From the NCBI RefSeq assembly GCF_021606685.1, contig NZ_WKCB01000034.1:1-55412 (forward strand): a stretch of DNA of 55,412 bases. The letters run 5' to 3'. A model generated the notes under the pieces. It worked only from the letters and a program-made list of their open reading frames with translations. It did no database searches and was not told where the DNA came from. This stretch comes from Pseudomonas syringae. Its GTDB lineage: Bacteria; Pseudomonadota; Gammaproteobacteria; Pseudomonadales; Pseudomonadaceae. The translations under genes and the position numbers were made by a program. Positions 44,901 through 51,737 of this stretch are shown piece by piece (positions within the stretch are counted from its first letter, which is position 1; every line of letters begins with the position of its first letter).

Positions 44901-45231
44901 GCTGCCCGAGCCTGGGCTGGAGGCGGTGGTCAGCCGCAGTTATGAGGCACCGGCGGGGGATATTGAAACCTTGATGGCGAGCATCTGGGCCGAGGTCTTG
45001 AAGTTGGAGCGGGTCGGGCGCCATGACCATTTCTTCGAGTTGGGCGGGCATTCGCTGCTGGCGGTGAACCTGGTGGCGCGGCTGCGCAAGGCGGGGTTGG
45101 AGGTGGATGCGCGAACGTTGTTCAGCCATCCGACTTTGGCGCAACTGGCGGCGTGCACCACGGCCCCGGTGCAGCGTATGGAGGTGCCGCAGACGGCCAT
45201 CCCGGCACTCAACCGTCGTCGGCGGATCTGA
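38980..45231 (+). CDS. Two-module lipopeptide NRPS, initiating subunit (C-A-T-C-A-T), predicted Leu then Glu/Gln
   Basis: A 2083-residue NRPS. Domains: starter-type C1 (HHLILDG at 138-144), A1 (YTSGSTG at 602-608), T1 (Ser977 in GGHS), C2 (HHLVNDA at 1176-1182), A2 (YTSGSTG at 1636-1642), T2 (Ser2025 in GGHS), then a short arginine-rich tail RRRRI that may be a docking end. The A1 pocket reads D-A-W-F-L-G-N-V-V-K, the known Leu code. A2 reads D-G-W-K-L-G-V-V-D, whose end matches Glu codes, so Glu/Gln is likely. There is no thioesterase, so further subunits must be encoded elsewhere. The starter C domain predicts an N-acyl chain. I chose ATG38980, preceded by AAGGA; an earlier in-frame ATG adds 46 residues with no NRPS match. 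Confidence 0.92.
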   Translation: MKHSSSFPLTAAQQDVWLDQLRAGDSPLYNIGGYVDFAGAVVPELIQRAVEQLVARHDALRTQLHSDADGLPRQTFSAACAVEVPLHDVAALPDPHAASLALMHAQMARPYALQGAPLFRFFLVKLDDNHYRLGTQAHHLILDGWGFGQMLQSLAQLYSALEQGRQVDAAAASYIDFIHADQHYQQSARYPRDRAYWLAKYQVLPEPLLVPRHTAQASSSSLVEPFAAALLERMEHVANRYQASAFHVLLAAMYVYFTRAHQRDEWVVGVPILNRSNAGLRGTVGLFAQVSAVRFQFSEQLPFGALVRGVRDQLKQDFRHQRFPLSEMNRELGLRRSDRGQLFDLSVSFEQDDHDLRFGQVQGRAVKVSNHHEPLPLAVHLRSNRYQATACLHCVYNQAYFQHDEVQALAQRLIGLLEQGLDDTERTLGEFSLVTPAEQAQLQQWNATAQLTREPHTLHARIEAQAARTPDAVAAAQQGRELTYAQLNQQANALAHHLLEHGVQADDRVAVLARRGLDTLVGLLAVLKSGACYVPLDPAHPAERLHYLLQDSAPVVVLTQHDLLPRLPALEVPVIELDRPTFHPGSNPRVAVTPEHLAYVIYTSGSTGLPKGVMVEHHTLANLVDWHCQAFNLHAGSHTASVAGFGFDAMAWEVWPALCVGATLHLPPAHDGAQDLDALLGWWRSQPLQVSFLPTPVAEYAFSQGLQHPTLRTLLIGGDRLRGFTRAQSFEVINNYGPTEATVVATSGRVEAGQPLHIGAPITNTTVYVLDAQQRPVPIGMPGELYIGGKGVARGYLNRPELTAERFLDDPFNPGRMYRTGDLARWLADGTLDYLGRNDDQVKIRGVRIELGEIEAALANHPAVREAVVQYREGQLQAWFVARDEVDSEALRAHLHAALPDYMLPVAYVKLDRLPLTANGKLDRKALPVPTQDAYVARVFEAPREGIETTLAQIWAELLQVQPVGRHDHFFELGGHSLLAVQLVQRMRQAGLRADVQVLFGQPTLAALAAASEGAEAAVPANRVPADCTHITPDLLVLADLDQPSIERIVAGIPGGAANVQEIYPLAPLQEGLLYHHLTDERDPYQQHALFSFARRDQLDAFAQALQQVINRHDILRTSLAWDALEQPMQLVWREARLRVAPLGEACPALDLRQAPLMALDYAQEPERWVARLRFHHLVNDATSTAVLVDEIRAHLLGEQAQLPTPVPYRNVVAQTRLPARLAAHEAFFRERLAQVDEPTLAFGLQERQADRANIDACERPVSVGLNQRLRTQARSLGVSAASLFHLAWAQVLSRVAGRDDVVFGTVLLGRLQAGEGADRALGMFINTLPLRLRLAGQSVVDAVHDTHRQLSALLAHEQASLALAQRCSSTAPLFNSLLNYRHTAADPELKLVPGIALLSSEDILSYPLMLTVDDIASGFQLKAKAPREVGAERLLGYLDTVLTGLVDALETTPGMPLRAVPVLPASELATLLVEFNATATDYPDALTLHALFEAHARLSPHAIAVQAGEQQLTYRQLNQRANQLAYHLRERGVQPDARVALCVERGLDLVVGLLAILKAGGAYVPLDPGYPRERLAYMLHDSQPVALLVHAATREVAGEVTIPVIDFDHCAWSQAPEGNPLVPGLGVANLAYVMYTSGSTGTPKGVMIEHRGLGNLMHWGSLLCPHAEHGALLQRAPFSFDGSVWELFWPLTNGMRLVLARPDGHREPAYLAQVIREQQISVIKFVPAMLQQFLELEESAQCTSLTDVLCGGGELTEALARAVQTRLPKVRLHNVYGPTEATVDSSAWTLEPGARVPALQLPIGRAISNTRLYVLDPHDAPVPLGVSGQLHIGGVGVARGYLGQAQLTAERFIDSPFVAGDRLYRTGDLVRYRPDGNLEFLGRNDFQVKLRGVRLELGEIESRLLAHPALREVAVLIRDERLVAYFTLRAEAPSLEALRAHVLAQLPEFMVPAAFVQLEALPLNPAGKLDRKALPEPGLEAVVSRSYEAPAGDIETLMASIWAEVLKLERVGRHDHFFELGGHSLLAVNLVARLRKAGLEVDARTLFSHPTLAQLAACTTAPVQRMEVPQTAIPALNRRRRI

Positions 45232-45296
45232 CGGTGGCAAAGCGGCCAACGTAGCGCTGGCTTGCCTAAGATGGCGGCCTTCTGCATGCGTTTAAC

Positions 45297-45384
45297 TGTG
45301 GGAGGGGGCTTGCTCCCGATGGCGGTGTGTCAGTCGACCTCACTTCACTGACCCACCGCTATCGGGAGCAAGCCCCCTCCCACA
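45297..45384. repeat. REP doublet overlapping the end of an SsuD-like gene
   Basis: TGTGGGAGGGGGCTTGCTCC at the left is mirrored at the right (GGGAGCAAGCCCCCTCCCACA), with an inner GTGTGTCAGT/ACTGACCCAC pair. It follows the NRPS gene by 65 bases. The right half encodes the last residues and the stop of the SsuD-like gene on the minus strand. Confidence 0.92.
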
Positions 45385-46509
45385 GGAGGTCGTCGAGGTG
45401 GCAGCGATCCTGCGCAACAACGGCAACACTTCCGCCCCGACATGAATCGCCTCTTCCAAGTGCGGAAAGCCCGACAGGATAAAACTGTCGACCCCCAGCT
45501 GGTGATACTCCTCGATCCGCTCCGCCACCTGCGCGTAGCTGCCCACCAATGCGGTGCCTGCGCCGCCGCGTACCAGGCCCACGCCCGCCCACAGGTTGGC
45601 TGACACTTCCAGCTCCCGCGCGCCACGGCCACGGCCTTGCATGAGTTGGGTCTGGCGGCTCTGGCCGACGGACTCGTAGGCGGCCATCTGGCGTTGTGCC
45701 TGGTCGATCGCGTCCTTGGGGATTTCTTCCAGCAAACGCTCCACATGGGCCCAGGCCGCGTCGTCGGTGGGGGCGGCGAACACGTGCAGGCGCAGGCCGA
45801 AACGCAGGGTGCGGCCCTGGGCAGCGGCGAGGTCGCGCATGCGTTGGATGCGTTCGGCGATCATCAACGGCGGCTCGCACCACATCAGGTAGGTTTGCCC
45901 GTGGGCCGCGCCGACGCGTTCGGCGGCCTCGGAGGCGCCGCCGAAATAGATGGAAGGCACCTGCGCGCCCGGTGCAATCGGCGTGTGAAGGCCGCTGCGG
46001 TAGTAGCGCCCGGGATGCGCCTGGGGCTCGCCGGCCCAGACGGCCTGGAACACTTGAAGGAATTCGGCGGTGCGCGCGTAGCGTTCATCGTGTTCGAGAA
46101 AGTCGCCCAGGGAGCGCTGTTCGAAACGGCTGGAGCCAGTCACCACGTGCAGCGCCAGGCGGTTTTCGCTGAGCAGTTGCAAGGTGGCCGCGCGGTGGGC
46201 GGTGTAGGCGGGCAGCTCGGTGCCGGGACGCAACGTGAGCAGAAATTTCAGCCTACGTACTTCCTGGGCCAGCACGGCGGTGATCAGCCAGGGGTCTTCG
46301 AAGCCACTGGCGGTGGGCACCATGATGCCGTCGAAACCGGCCTGCTCGGTGGCGCGCACGATCTGGCGCAGGTAGTCCAGGGTCGGTGCGCGTTCGCCTT
46401 GCTGGAACAGCCCGACCTTGGGCAAGCCGCTGCTGGTGAGGTGACGGCCGTCGCCATTGGTGGGTAAAAACCAGTCCAGCTGGATCGGTGGGCGTGCATC
46501 TGTGTTCAT
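45340..46509 (-). CDS. FMNH2-dependent alkanesulfonate monooxygenase (SsuD)-like
   Basis: A 389-residue luciferase-like monooxygenase. It has the SsuD start IQLDWFLPTNGDGRH, and LRFLLTLRPGTELPAYTAHRAATL corresponds to the family core. A loop GRYYRSGLHTPIAPGAQVPSIYFGGAS follows. SsuD cleaves sulfite from alkanesulfonates using reduced flavin. No flavin reductase or ABC genes are adjacent. The C-terminal tail (CGRGLAPDSGGSVK) is encoded by a REP, so the normal end has been replaced. It is the last gene of the six-gene monooxygenase/phosphatase unit, one base after the preceding stop. Start ATG46509 is chosen because the SsuD fold begins there. Confidence 0.87.
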   Translation of the reverse strand: MNTDARPPIQLDWFLPTNGDGRHLTSSGLPKVGLFQQGERAPTLDYLRQIVRATEQAGFDGIMVPTASGFEDPWLITAVLAQEVRRLKFLLTLRPGTELPAYTAHRAATLQLLSENRLALHVVTGSSRFEQRSLGDFLEHDERYARTAEFLQVFQAVWAGEPQAHPGRYYRSGLHTPIAPGAQVPSIYFGGASEAAERVGAAHGQTYLMWCEPPLMIAERIQRMRDLAAAQGRTLRFGLRLHVFAAPTDDAAWAHVERLLEEIPKDAIDQAQRQMAAYESVGQSRQTQLMQGRGRGARELEVSANLWAGVGLVRGGAGTALVGSYAQVAERIEEYHQLGVDSFILSGFPHLEEAIHVGAEVLPLLRRIAATSTTSCGRGLAPDSGGSVK

Positions 46510-46510
46510 G

Positions 46511-47470
46511 CTACGGGCGCTCCTGGCGCAAAAGGGGGGCAACTTGCTCGCCGAAGCGCAGCACGTCGCTGACCGCCGGGCCGCCTTCCAGGATCACCTG
46601 GTCCAGGCCCAGCCCGTGCAGTTCCTGCAGGCGCGTGGCGAGCTGTTGCGGGGTGCCCACCAGGATCAGCGGTTGCCCAGGCGCGCGTTGCAGCAGGTTC
46701 GGGTGCACTTCCCATTGGCGCAGCGGGTGGCGGGCGCGGGGCAGGGTGGCGAGGGGTTCATCGGGCAATGCCGGTACCGGTAATAACGCGGCGGCGTGCT
46801 CCCAGGCGAGGTCTTCGCTGTCACCCAGAATCAGGCCAAAGGTGCAGGCAAACGCCAGTGACGGTTGAATCGCCTTCCAGCGTTGTATGTGCTTGGCCAG
46901 CACCTTGGGATGGCTCGGCGCGAGCAGGCAGGTGTGGGCATGGGCGGCCAGCAGGGTATGGCTTTGGCTGTCGTCCAGCACCAGCGTGGGCGCGGGCAAT
47001 TCGCGGCGGGCGACACCGGCGTTTTCCAGCTGGAAATAACGGCCCTGGTAATCCAGGCCATTGGCATTGTGCGTGAGCAATTGCTGGAGGATATCCAGGT
47101 ACTCGCCGATGCGCTCGCTGCGCTGGTCGCGGTTGAGCCATTCGCCAAACGCGCTGCGCTCGCTGTTGGGCAGGTGCACTTGCACCCGGTGGCCGCTGAT
47201 CGACTGCAGGCTTTGCAGGGTGGTGGCCAGCGCCGCCGGCAGCATCACTTCGGGCGGCACGCTCACCGCCAATTGCAGGCGCCGGGTATGCGCACAGAGC
47301 GCCGCCGCCACGCCCAGGCTGTCGGCGCACAGGGCTCCGCCGGGAATCCACAGGCCGTCCAGGCCGGCGTATTCCACGGCCTGGGCCAACTGAATCCATT
47401 GCCCGGGCCGCGCTGCCCAGTCGGGGGTGCAGAGGGGCATCAGCCAGCTGAATGTCAGGGACATGCACAT
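46511..47470 (-). CDS. Luciferase-like monooxygenase (LLM)
   Basis: A 319-residue flavin-dependent TIM-barrel oxidoreductase of the bacterial luciferase superfamily. It has LAQAVEYAGLDGLWIPGG near residues 28-47 and IGEYLDILQQLLT near 125. The size is short for SsuD and near that of the general LLM family. The start may be ATG47470 or an internal ATG two codons later. It lies one base before the SsuD-like gene and 10 bases after the next LLM gene. Substrate unknown; sulfonate or thioether oxidation is suggested by neighbours only. Confidence 0.82.
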   Translation of the reverse strand: MCMSLTFSWLMPLCTPDWAARPGQWIQLAQAVEYAGLDGLWIPGGALCADSLGVAAALCAHTRRLQLAVSVPPEVMLPAALATTLQSLQSISGHRVQVHLPNSERSAFGEWLNRDQRSERIGEYLDILQQLLTHNANGLDYQGRYFQLENAGVARRELPAPTLVLDDSQSHTLLAAHAHTCLLAPSHPKVLAKHIQRWKAIQPSLAFACTFGLILGDSEDLAWEHAAALLPVPALPDEPLATLPRARHPLRQWEVHPNLLQRAPGQPLILVGTPQQLATRLQELHGLGLDQVILEGGPAVSDVLRFGEQVAPLLRQERP

Positions 47471-47480
47471 GCTCCGTTGT

Positions 47481-48458
47481 TCATCGTCTTTTCCACCCCA
47501 AGGCCGGTGCGATATCCCGGGCGAGGATCTCCAGGCGCTTGAGGATCTGCGCCTGGGTCGAGCTTTCGGCCTGGACCACGGCGATCACATAGTCAGCATA
47601 AGGCAACAGCGAGGGGTCTTGCCGCAAGCTTTCGATCACATCATCGGGATGCCCGTGGTGCACGTTCATCAGGCGCAAGTGTGCTTGCAAATCCAGCGCC
47701 TGGTCGATCAGCCCTTCACGTTGCAGGCGCGGGATATGCCGCTCGATGTCCACCGCCAGTTCGGCCTGGGCGCTGGCGCGATCCGCCGCCGGGAAGATCG
47801 CCCGTACCACACCGATTCGTGGGGCGCGGTCGCGGTGCGGCCAGGCCTGCAGGTAGGCGTCGGCCAGCGGCTTTTGCACGGTCAGTGGGTCATGGGTGGC
47901 GGTGCCCAGCAGCAGGCCGTTGCCCTGCTGCGCGGTGTAGGTCGCGCCATCGAGGCTGCCGTGGGAGTGCCACAGGCGTCGGCTCAGGCCGGGTGCCGGC
48001 GGTTGCAGGCTCAGCTCGGCGCTCAGCGGGCGGCCTTCAAGCAGCTGCTGCAGGCGCTGCTGGCGCTCGGCGAAATCCGTCTGGCGTTGGCCGGGGTCGC
48101 GGTCGAAGGCGCTGAAATTGTCGAGGTTGGCGCCGCCGCTGCCCAGGCCCAGTTCCACGCGGCCGCCGCTTAACGCATCCAGCACACTGGCGTCTTCAGC
48201 CAAGCGGATCGGCTCTTCAAACGGCAGCACGATCACCCCGGTGCCCAACTCGATGTGCTGCGTACGTTCGGCCACCGCTGCCAGCAACACCAGCGGCGAC
48301 GGCAGGCGCCCGAAGCCGTTGCTCAGGTGGTGCTGGGCAATCCAGCCGCCGTCGAAGCCCAGGGCCTCGGCGACTTCGAATTGCTCGATCAGGTCACGGT
48401 AGACCTGTTTTGGGTCGTCGCCAAAGGCATGGCTGAGAAAGCCCAGTTTGAAGGTCAT
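47481..48458 (-). CDS. Luciferase-like monooxygenase, tandem paralogue A
   Basis: A 325-residue LLM oxidoreductase. The conserved segment GFDGGWIAQHHLSNGFGRLPSPLVLLAA near residues 34-61 and the GTGVIVLPFEEPIRLAEDASVLDALSGGRVELGLGSGG region are nearly matched by the neighbouring gene. The two overlap by four bases (ATGA) and are a tandem duplication. The RLPSPL stretch is a strong marker of this subgroup. The substrate is unknown. Confidence 0.87.
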   Translation of the reverse strand: MTFKLGFLSHAFGDDPKQVYRDLIEQFEVAEALGFDGGWIAQHHLSNGFGRLPSPLVLLAAVAERTQHIELGTGVIVLPFEEPIRLAEDASVLDALSGGRVELGLGSGGANLDNFSAFDRDPGQRQTDFAERQQRLQQLLEGRPLSAELSLQPPAPGLSRRLWHSHGSLDGATYTAQQGNGLLLGTATHDPLTVQKPLADAYLQAWPHRDRAPRIGVVRAIFPAADRASAQAELAVDIERHIPRLQREGLIDQALDLQAHLRLMNVHHGHPDDVIESLRQDPSLLPYADYVIAVVQAESSTQAQILKRLEILARDIAPALGWKRR

Positions 48459-49435
48459 GACGGGGTTCCTGTGGGGTGCCAACCGAGGGCCGGGGCGATC
48501 TGTTCGCGAATGATCTGCAGGGCGCGGATCGCCTCGCGCAACGGCGTGCTGGTGGTCTGCACTTGCAGGATCAGGTGGTCGTGGGCGGTCAGCGCCGGGC
48601 CTTGCTGAAGTTGCTCGAGAATCTGCTCCACCGGGCCGTGCAGCACGCCGAGGCGCCTCAGCATGGTGTTGAAGTCTGCGTCCAGTGCGCCCTTGAACAC
48701 GCCGATGCTTTGCTGGCGTTGCACATAGGCCTCGATATCGCGGCGGGTGGCGGCGTCCGGTGACGGCAGCAGGGCCTGCACGCGGGCGACCCGTGCCGGC
48801 GTGCCGTTGTCGCCAGTGAAGGCGTTGCGGTAGCGGTTCACCAGCGCTTCTGCGGCGTCGGCGGGCTGGTGCGGGTTCGGTGCGATGATCAGGCCGTGGC
48901 CACGTTCGGCCACCTGCTCTACGCGTGAAGTGGCTTCCCACAGTCGCTGGCCCAGGCCGTTGGCGCGTGGCAGCAGGCGCGCGCCGCTGTCGGTCAGTGG
49001 TGCGTTGCCCAGGGCATTGAGCAACTGCTGAAGATGCTCTTGGTAATCGCGGTGGCGTGCCTCATGTTCACGGCCAAAGGCCTGGAACGTCTGGGGATCA
49101 AACCCGGCACCGAGGCCCAGTTCCAGACGGCCATTGCTGAGCACGTCCAACACGGCTGCATCCTCTGCCAGGCGCAGCGGCGCTTCTTGTGGCAACACGA
49201 TAATCCCGGTGCCGAGGCGGATCCGTCGCGTGCGCTGGGCGATGGCCGCCAGCAACACCAGCGGCGAGGGCAGGCGCCCGTGTTCACTGGCGAAGTGGTG
49301 TTGCGCGACCCAGCCGCTGTCGAAGCCCAGCTCCTCGGCGGCCTTGAACAGGTCCAGGGTGTCGCGGTAAACCTTGGGGTCAATGTCCGGGCTGTAGACC
49401 CGGCTCAGAAACCCGAGGGAAAAGCCTGCGCTCAT
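48455..49435 (-). CDS. Luciferase-like monooxygenase, tandem paralogue B
   Basis: A 326-residue LLM oxidoreductase, paralogous to the gene at 47481: GFDSGWVAQHHFASEHGRLPSPLVLLAA and GTGIIVLPQEAPLRLAEDAAVLDVLSNGRLELGLGAG. The C-terminal halves differ more, which suggests divergence in substrate use. It overlaps the SurE-like gene by four bases, so phosphatase and oxidoreductase are translated together. Confidence 0.87.
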   Translation of the reverse strand: MSAGFSLGFLSRVYSPDIDPKVYRDTLDLFKAAEELGFDSGWVAQHHFASEHGRLPSPLVLLAAIAQRTRRIRLGTGIIVLPQEAPLRLAEDAAVLDVLSNGRLELGLGAGFDPQTFQAFGREHEARHRDYQEHLQQLLNALGNAPLTDSGARLLPRANGLGQRLWEATSRVEQVAERGHGLIIAPNPHQPADAAEALVNRYRNAFTGDNGTPARVARVQALLPSPDAATRRDIEAYVQRQQSIGVFKGALDADFNTMLRRLGVLHGPVEQILEQLQQGPALTAHDHLILQVQTTSTPLREAIRALQIIREQIAPALGWHPTGTPS

Positions 49436-50346
49436 GGGTGCACCTCATGGGCCAGTTGCTGTTGCAGCGCGGGGCTGACGCTGATCGATTCCGGCAGGCC
49501 ACTGAAGGCGCTGATGGTGAGGTAACCCTGGTTCAGCCACACCGCTTCGTCGTGCTGTTGCGCGGCGCTGGCGGCGCGGCTGTACTGGAAGCCGATACCC
49601 GCTTTGCCCGGCAGGTTGAACTGCTTGAGGTCATCGGTGTACAGCGCCTCGAAGCCGACGTAGCTGCCGATACGGGTGAATTTCACGCCCTTGGTCTGCG
49701 TGCCTTTGGGCAGGTTGATATTCAGGCCCACGCCCGGCGGCAGCAGTGCGCCGTCAGATTGGCGATGTTGCTCAAGGGCTTTGACCAGGTTGGCCACTAG
49801 CAGGGCGGCACGCTGCGGGTCGGGTTCTTTGAGGTCGGTGCTCACCGCCAGCGCCGGAATGCCTGCCTGCAACGCCACGCTCGCTGCGTTGAAGGTGCCG
49901 GAGGCCATATTGATCGCCCCCAGGTTATTGCCGGGGTTGGGGCCGACAATCACCAGGTCCGGGTGCGGCAGCACTTTGTTCAGGCCCATCAACACGGCCA
50001 TGACCGGGGTACCGCTGATTGCGATTTGCACGTCCTTGCCGGCGCAATCGGGGCTCTGGCACAGGCCTTTCTCGGTGGTAGCGATGAAGTAGCTGTCCGG
50101 GTAGGCCGGGTCGCTGTCGTGGCCCACGGTGACTTCACGGCCGAAGTAGAACGCGCCGCCGCGCGCGCTCTGGTCACTCTGCGGCGCGGCAATCCTGACG
50201 GTATGCCCTTGAGCCTTGAGTACGGTGTAGAGGGCACGGATATTCGGGTGCTGATAGCCGTCGTCATTGCTCAGCAGAATGTTCAGCGCAAACGCCTTGG
50301 GGGCGATCAGGCTGCCCAGGGCGAGCATCCATGCGCGGCGTCTCAT
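49432..50346 (-). CDS. Exported SurE-like 5'/3'-nucleotidase/acid phosphatase
   Basis: A 304-residue SurE-fold protein with an apparent signal peptide MRRRAWMLALGSLIAPKAFA (1-20). The metal motif NDDG is at 27-30 and a later metal/catalytic region, VIVGPNPGNNLGAINMASGTF, follows near 133. SurE normally is a cytoplasmic nucleotidase near surE-pcm-rpoS, so an exported copy inside a monooxygenase operon is unusual. The RRR is not followed by the full Tat pattern; the Sec route is more likely. It overlaps both neighbours by four bases. A secreted phosphatase acting on sulfur- or flavin-related phosphates is speculation. Confidence 0.85.
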   Translation of the reverse strand: MRRRAWMLALGSLIAPKAFALNILLSNDDGYQHPNIRALYTVLKAQGHTVRIAAPQSDQSARGGAFYFGREVTVGHDSDPAYPDSYFIATTEKGLCQSPDCAGKDVQIAISGTPVMAVLMGLNKVLPHPDLVIVGPNPGNNLGAINMASGTFNAASVALQAGIPALAVSTDLKEPDPQRAALLVANLVKALEQHRQSDGALLPPGVGLNINLPKGTQTKGVKFTRIGSYVGFEALYTDDLKQFNLPGKAGIGFQYSRAASAAQQHDEAVWLNQGYLTISAFSGLPESISVSPALQQQLAHEVHP

Positions 50347-51680
50347 GGGGTGGCCCCTGCGGTAAAGCGGTTGGCCGGGCGGGGCAGGCCGAGGTTGTCG
50401 CGCAAGGTCGCGCCTTCGTATTCAAGGCGGAACAGGCCGCGTGCCTGCAGCAGCGGAATCACCTGCTCGACAAACAGGTCGATGGCCCCCGGGAAGTACG
50501 GGAAGAACACATTGAAGCCATCGCACGCACGCGCCTGGAACCATGCCTCGAAGTAATCGGCCACGTCTGCGGCAGTACCGATCACCGGGTTGCCGCCGGC
50601 CAGGCGCAGGTACAGCTGGCGGATGCTCAGGTTTTCGCTGCGCGCCAGTTCCAGCACCTTGTCGCGACGGCTGCCGCGTTGGCCCACCGGGGTGTCCGGC
50701 AGCGGGCCGTCGAGGTCATACCCGTCCAGGTCAATGTCATCGCCGAGGGTGTCGGCCAGCAGGCGCAGGCCCAGCACCGGGTCGATCAAGGCCTGGAATT
50801 CCTCGAACAGCGCCTGGGCCTGCTCGCGGGTGTCGGCAATGAACGGCGTGACACCGGGCAGGATCTTGATGTGGTCCGGGTCGCGGCCGAGGGCGGCGGC
50901 GCGTTGCTTGATGTCCTGGTAAAACGCCTGGGCGCCTTCAAGGCTGTGGGAGTGGGCGAAGATCAGTTCGGCGACGCGCGCGGCAAGCTGCTTGCCCGGC
51001 TCCGAGGCACCGGCCTGTACCAGTACCGGATGGCCCTGCGGCGGGCGCGCGACGTTAAGCGGGCCACGCACGGCAAAGTGCTCGCCGCGATGGTTGAGGG
51101 TGTGCAACTTGGCCGGGTCGAAGTACTCGCCGCTGGCTTTGTCGCGGGTGAAGGCGTCGTCGTCCCAGCTGTCCCACAGGCCCTTGACCACATCGTGGAA
51201 TTCCTCGGCGCGCTGGTAGCGGTCACCGTGGTCCACGTGGTGTTCGCGGCCGAAATTCCAGGCTTCATCCGAGACCACCGAGGTCACCAGGTTCCAGGCG
51301 GCGCGGCCCTTGGACAGGTGGTCGAGGGAGGCGAATTTGCGTGCGATATGGTACGGCTCGTTGTAGGTGGTGGTTGCGGTGGCGATCAGGCCGATGTTGT
51401 GGGTGACGGCGGCCAAGGCCGACATCAACGTCAGCGGCTCGAAATGTTCGGCGCGGGCCGTGCGGCTGAGGGCGTCGTGATGATGCCCCCACAGTGCAAC
51501 CACGTCAGCGATGAACAGCGCGTCGAACTTGCCGCGCTCGGCGGTCTGGGCGATGTGCTTGAAGTGTTCGAAATCCAGGCTGGCGTCGGCCTGCGCCAGT
51601 GGGTGGCGCCACGCGGCGACGTGGTGGCCGCTGTTGGCGAGGAAAGCGCCGAGTTTGAGTTGGTCGGTGCGGCGGGTCAT
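50343..51680 (-). CDS. FMNH2-dependent monooxygenase, NtaA/SnaA/DmoA family
   Basis: A 445-residue luciferase-like monooxygenase of the nitrilotriacetate/pristinamycin/dimethylsulfide group. It has LKLGAFLANSGHHVAAWRHP near the start, FDALFIADV near 53, and HIARKFASLDHLSKGRAAWNLVTS near 108-131. Known relatives oxidise nitrilotriacetate, dibenzothiophene sulfone or dimethyl sulfide. It follows the TonB gene by 57 bases and overlaps the SurE-like gene by four bases. I chose ATG51680 because the fold begins there. The TonB neighbour suggests a poorly diffusible substrate. Confidence 0.88.
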   Translation of the reverse strand: MTRRTDQLKLGAFLANSGHHVAAWRHPLAQADASLDFEHFKHIAQTAERGKFDALFIADVVALWGHHHDALSRTARAEHFEPLTLMSALAAVTHNIGLIATATTTYNEPYHIARKFASLDHLSKGRAAWNLVTSVVSDEAWNFGREHHVDHGDRYQRAEEFHDVVKGLWDSWDDDAFTRDKASGEYFDPAKLHTLNHRGEHFAVRGPLNVARPPQGHPVLVQAGASEPGKQLAARVAELIFAHSHSLEGAQAFYQDIKQRAAALGRDPDHIKILPGVTPFIADTREQAQALFEEFQALIDPVLGLRLLADTLGDDIDLDGYDLDGPLPDTPVGQRGSRRDKVLELARSENLSIRQLYLRLAGGNPVIGTAADVADYFEAWFQARACDGFNVFFPYFPGAIDLFVEQVIPLLQARGLFRLEYEGATLRDNLGLPRPANRFTAGATP

Positions 51681-51704
51681 GAACAGGCTCCTATCGGGGG
51701 CAGG

Positions 51705-51730
51705 CACGGGGCCGGCGTACCGGCGCCGTG
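51705..51730 (-). terminator. Intercistronic hairpin between the TonB gene and the NtaA-like gene
   Basis: Two 11-base arms (CACGGGGCCGG and CCGGCGCCGTG) pair with one mismatch around a 4-base loop. There is no T-tract, so it is more likely to attenuate transcription or protect RNA ends than to end the transcript, giving more receptor mRNA than downstream mRNA. Confidence 0.5.
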
Positions 51731-51737
51731 GGCTGGG

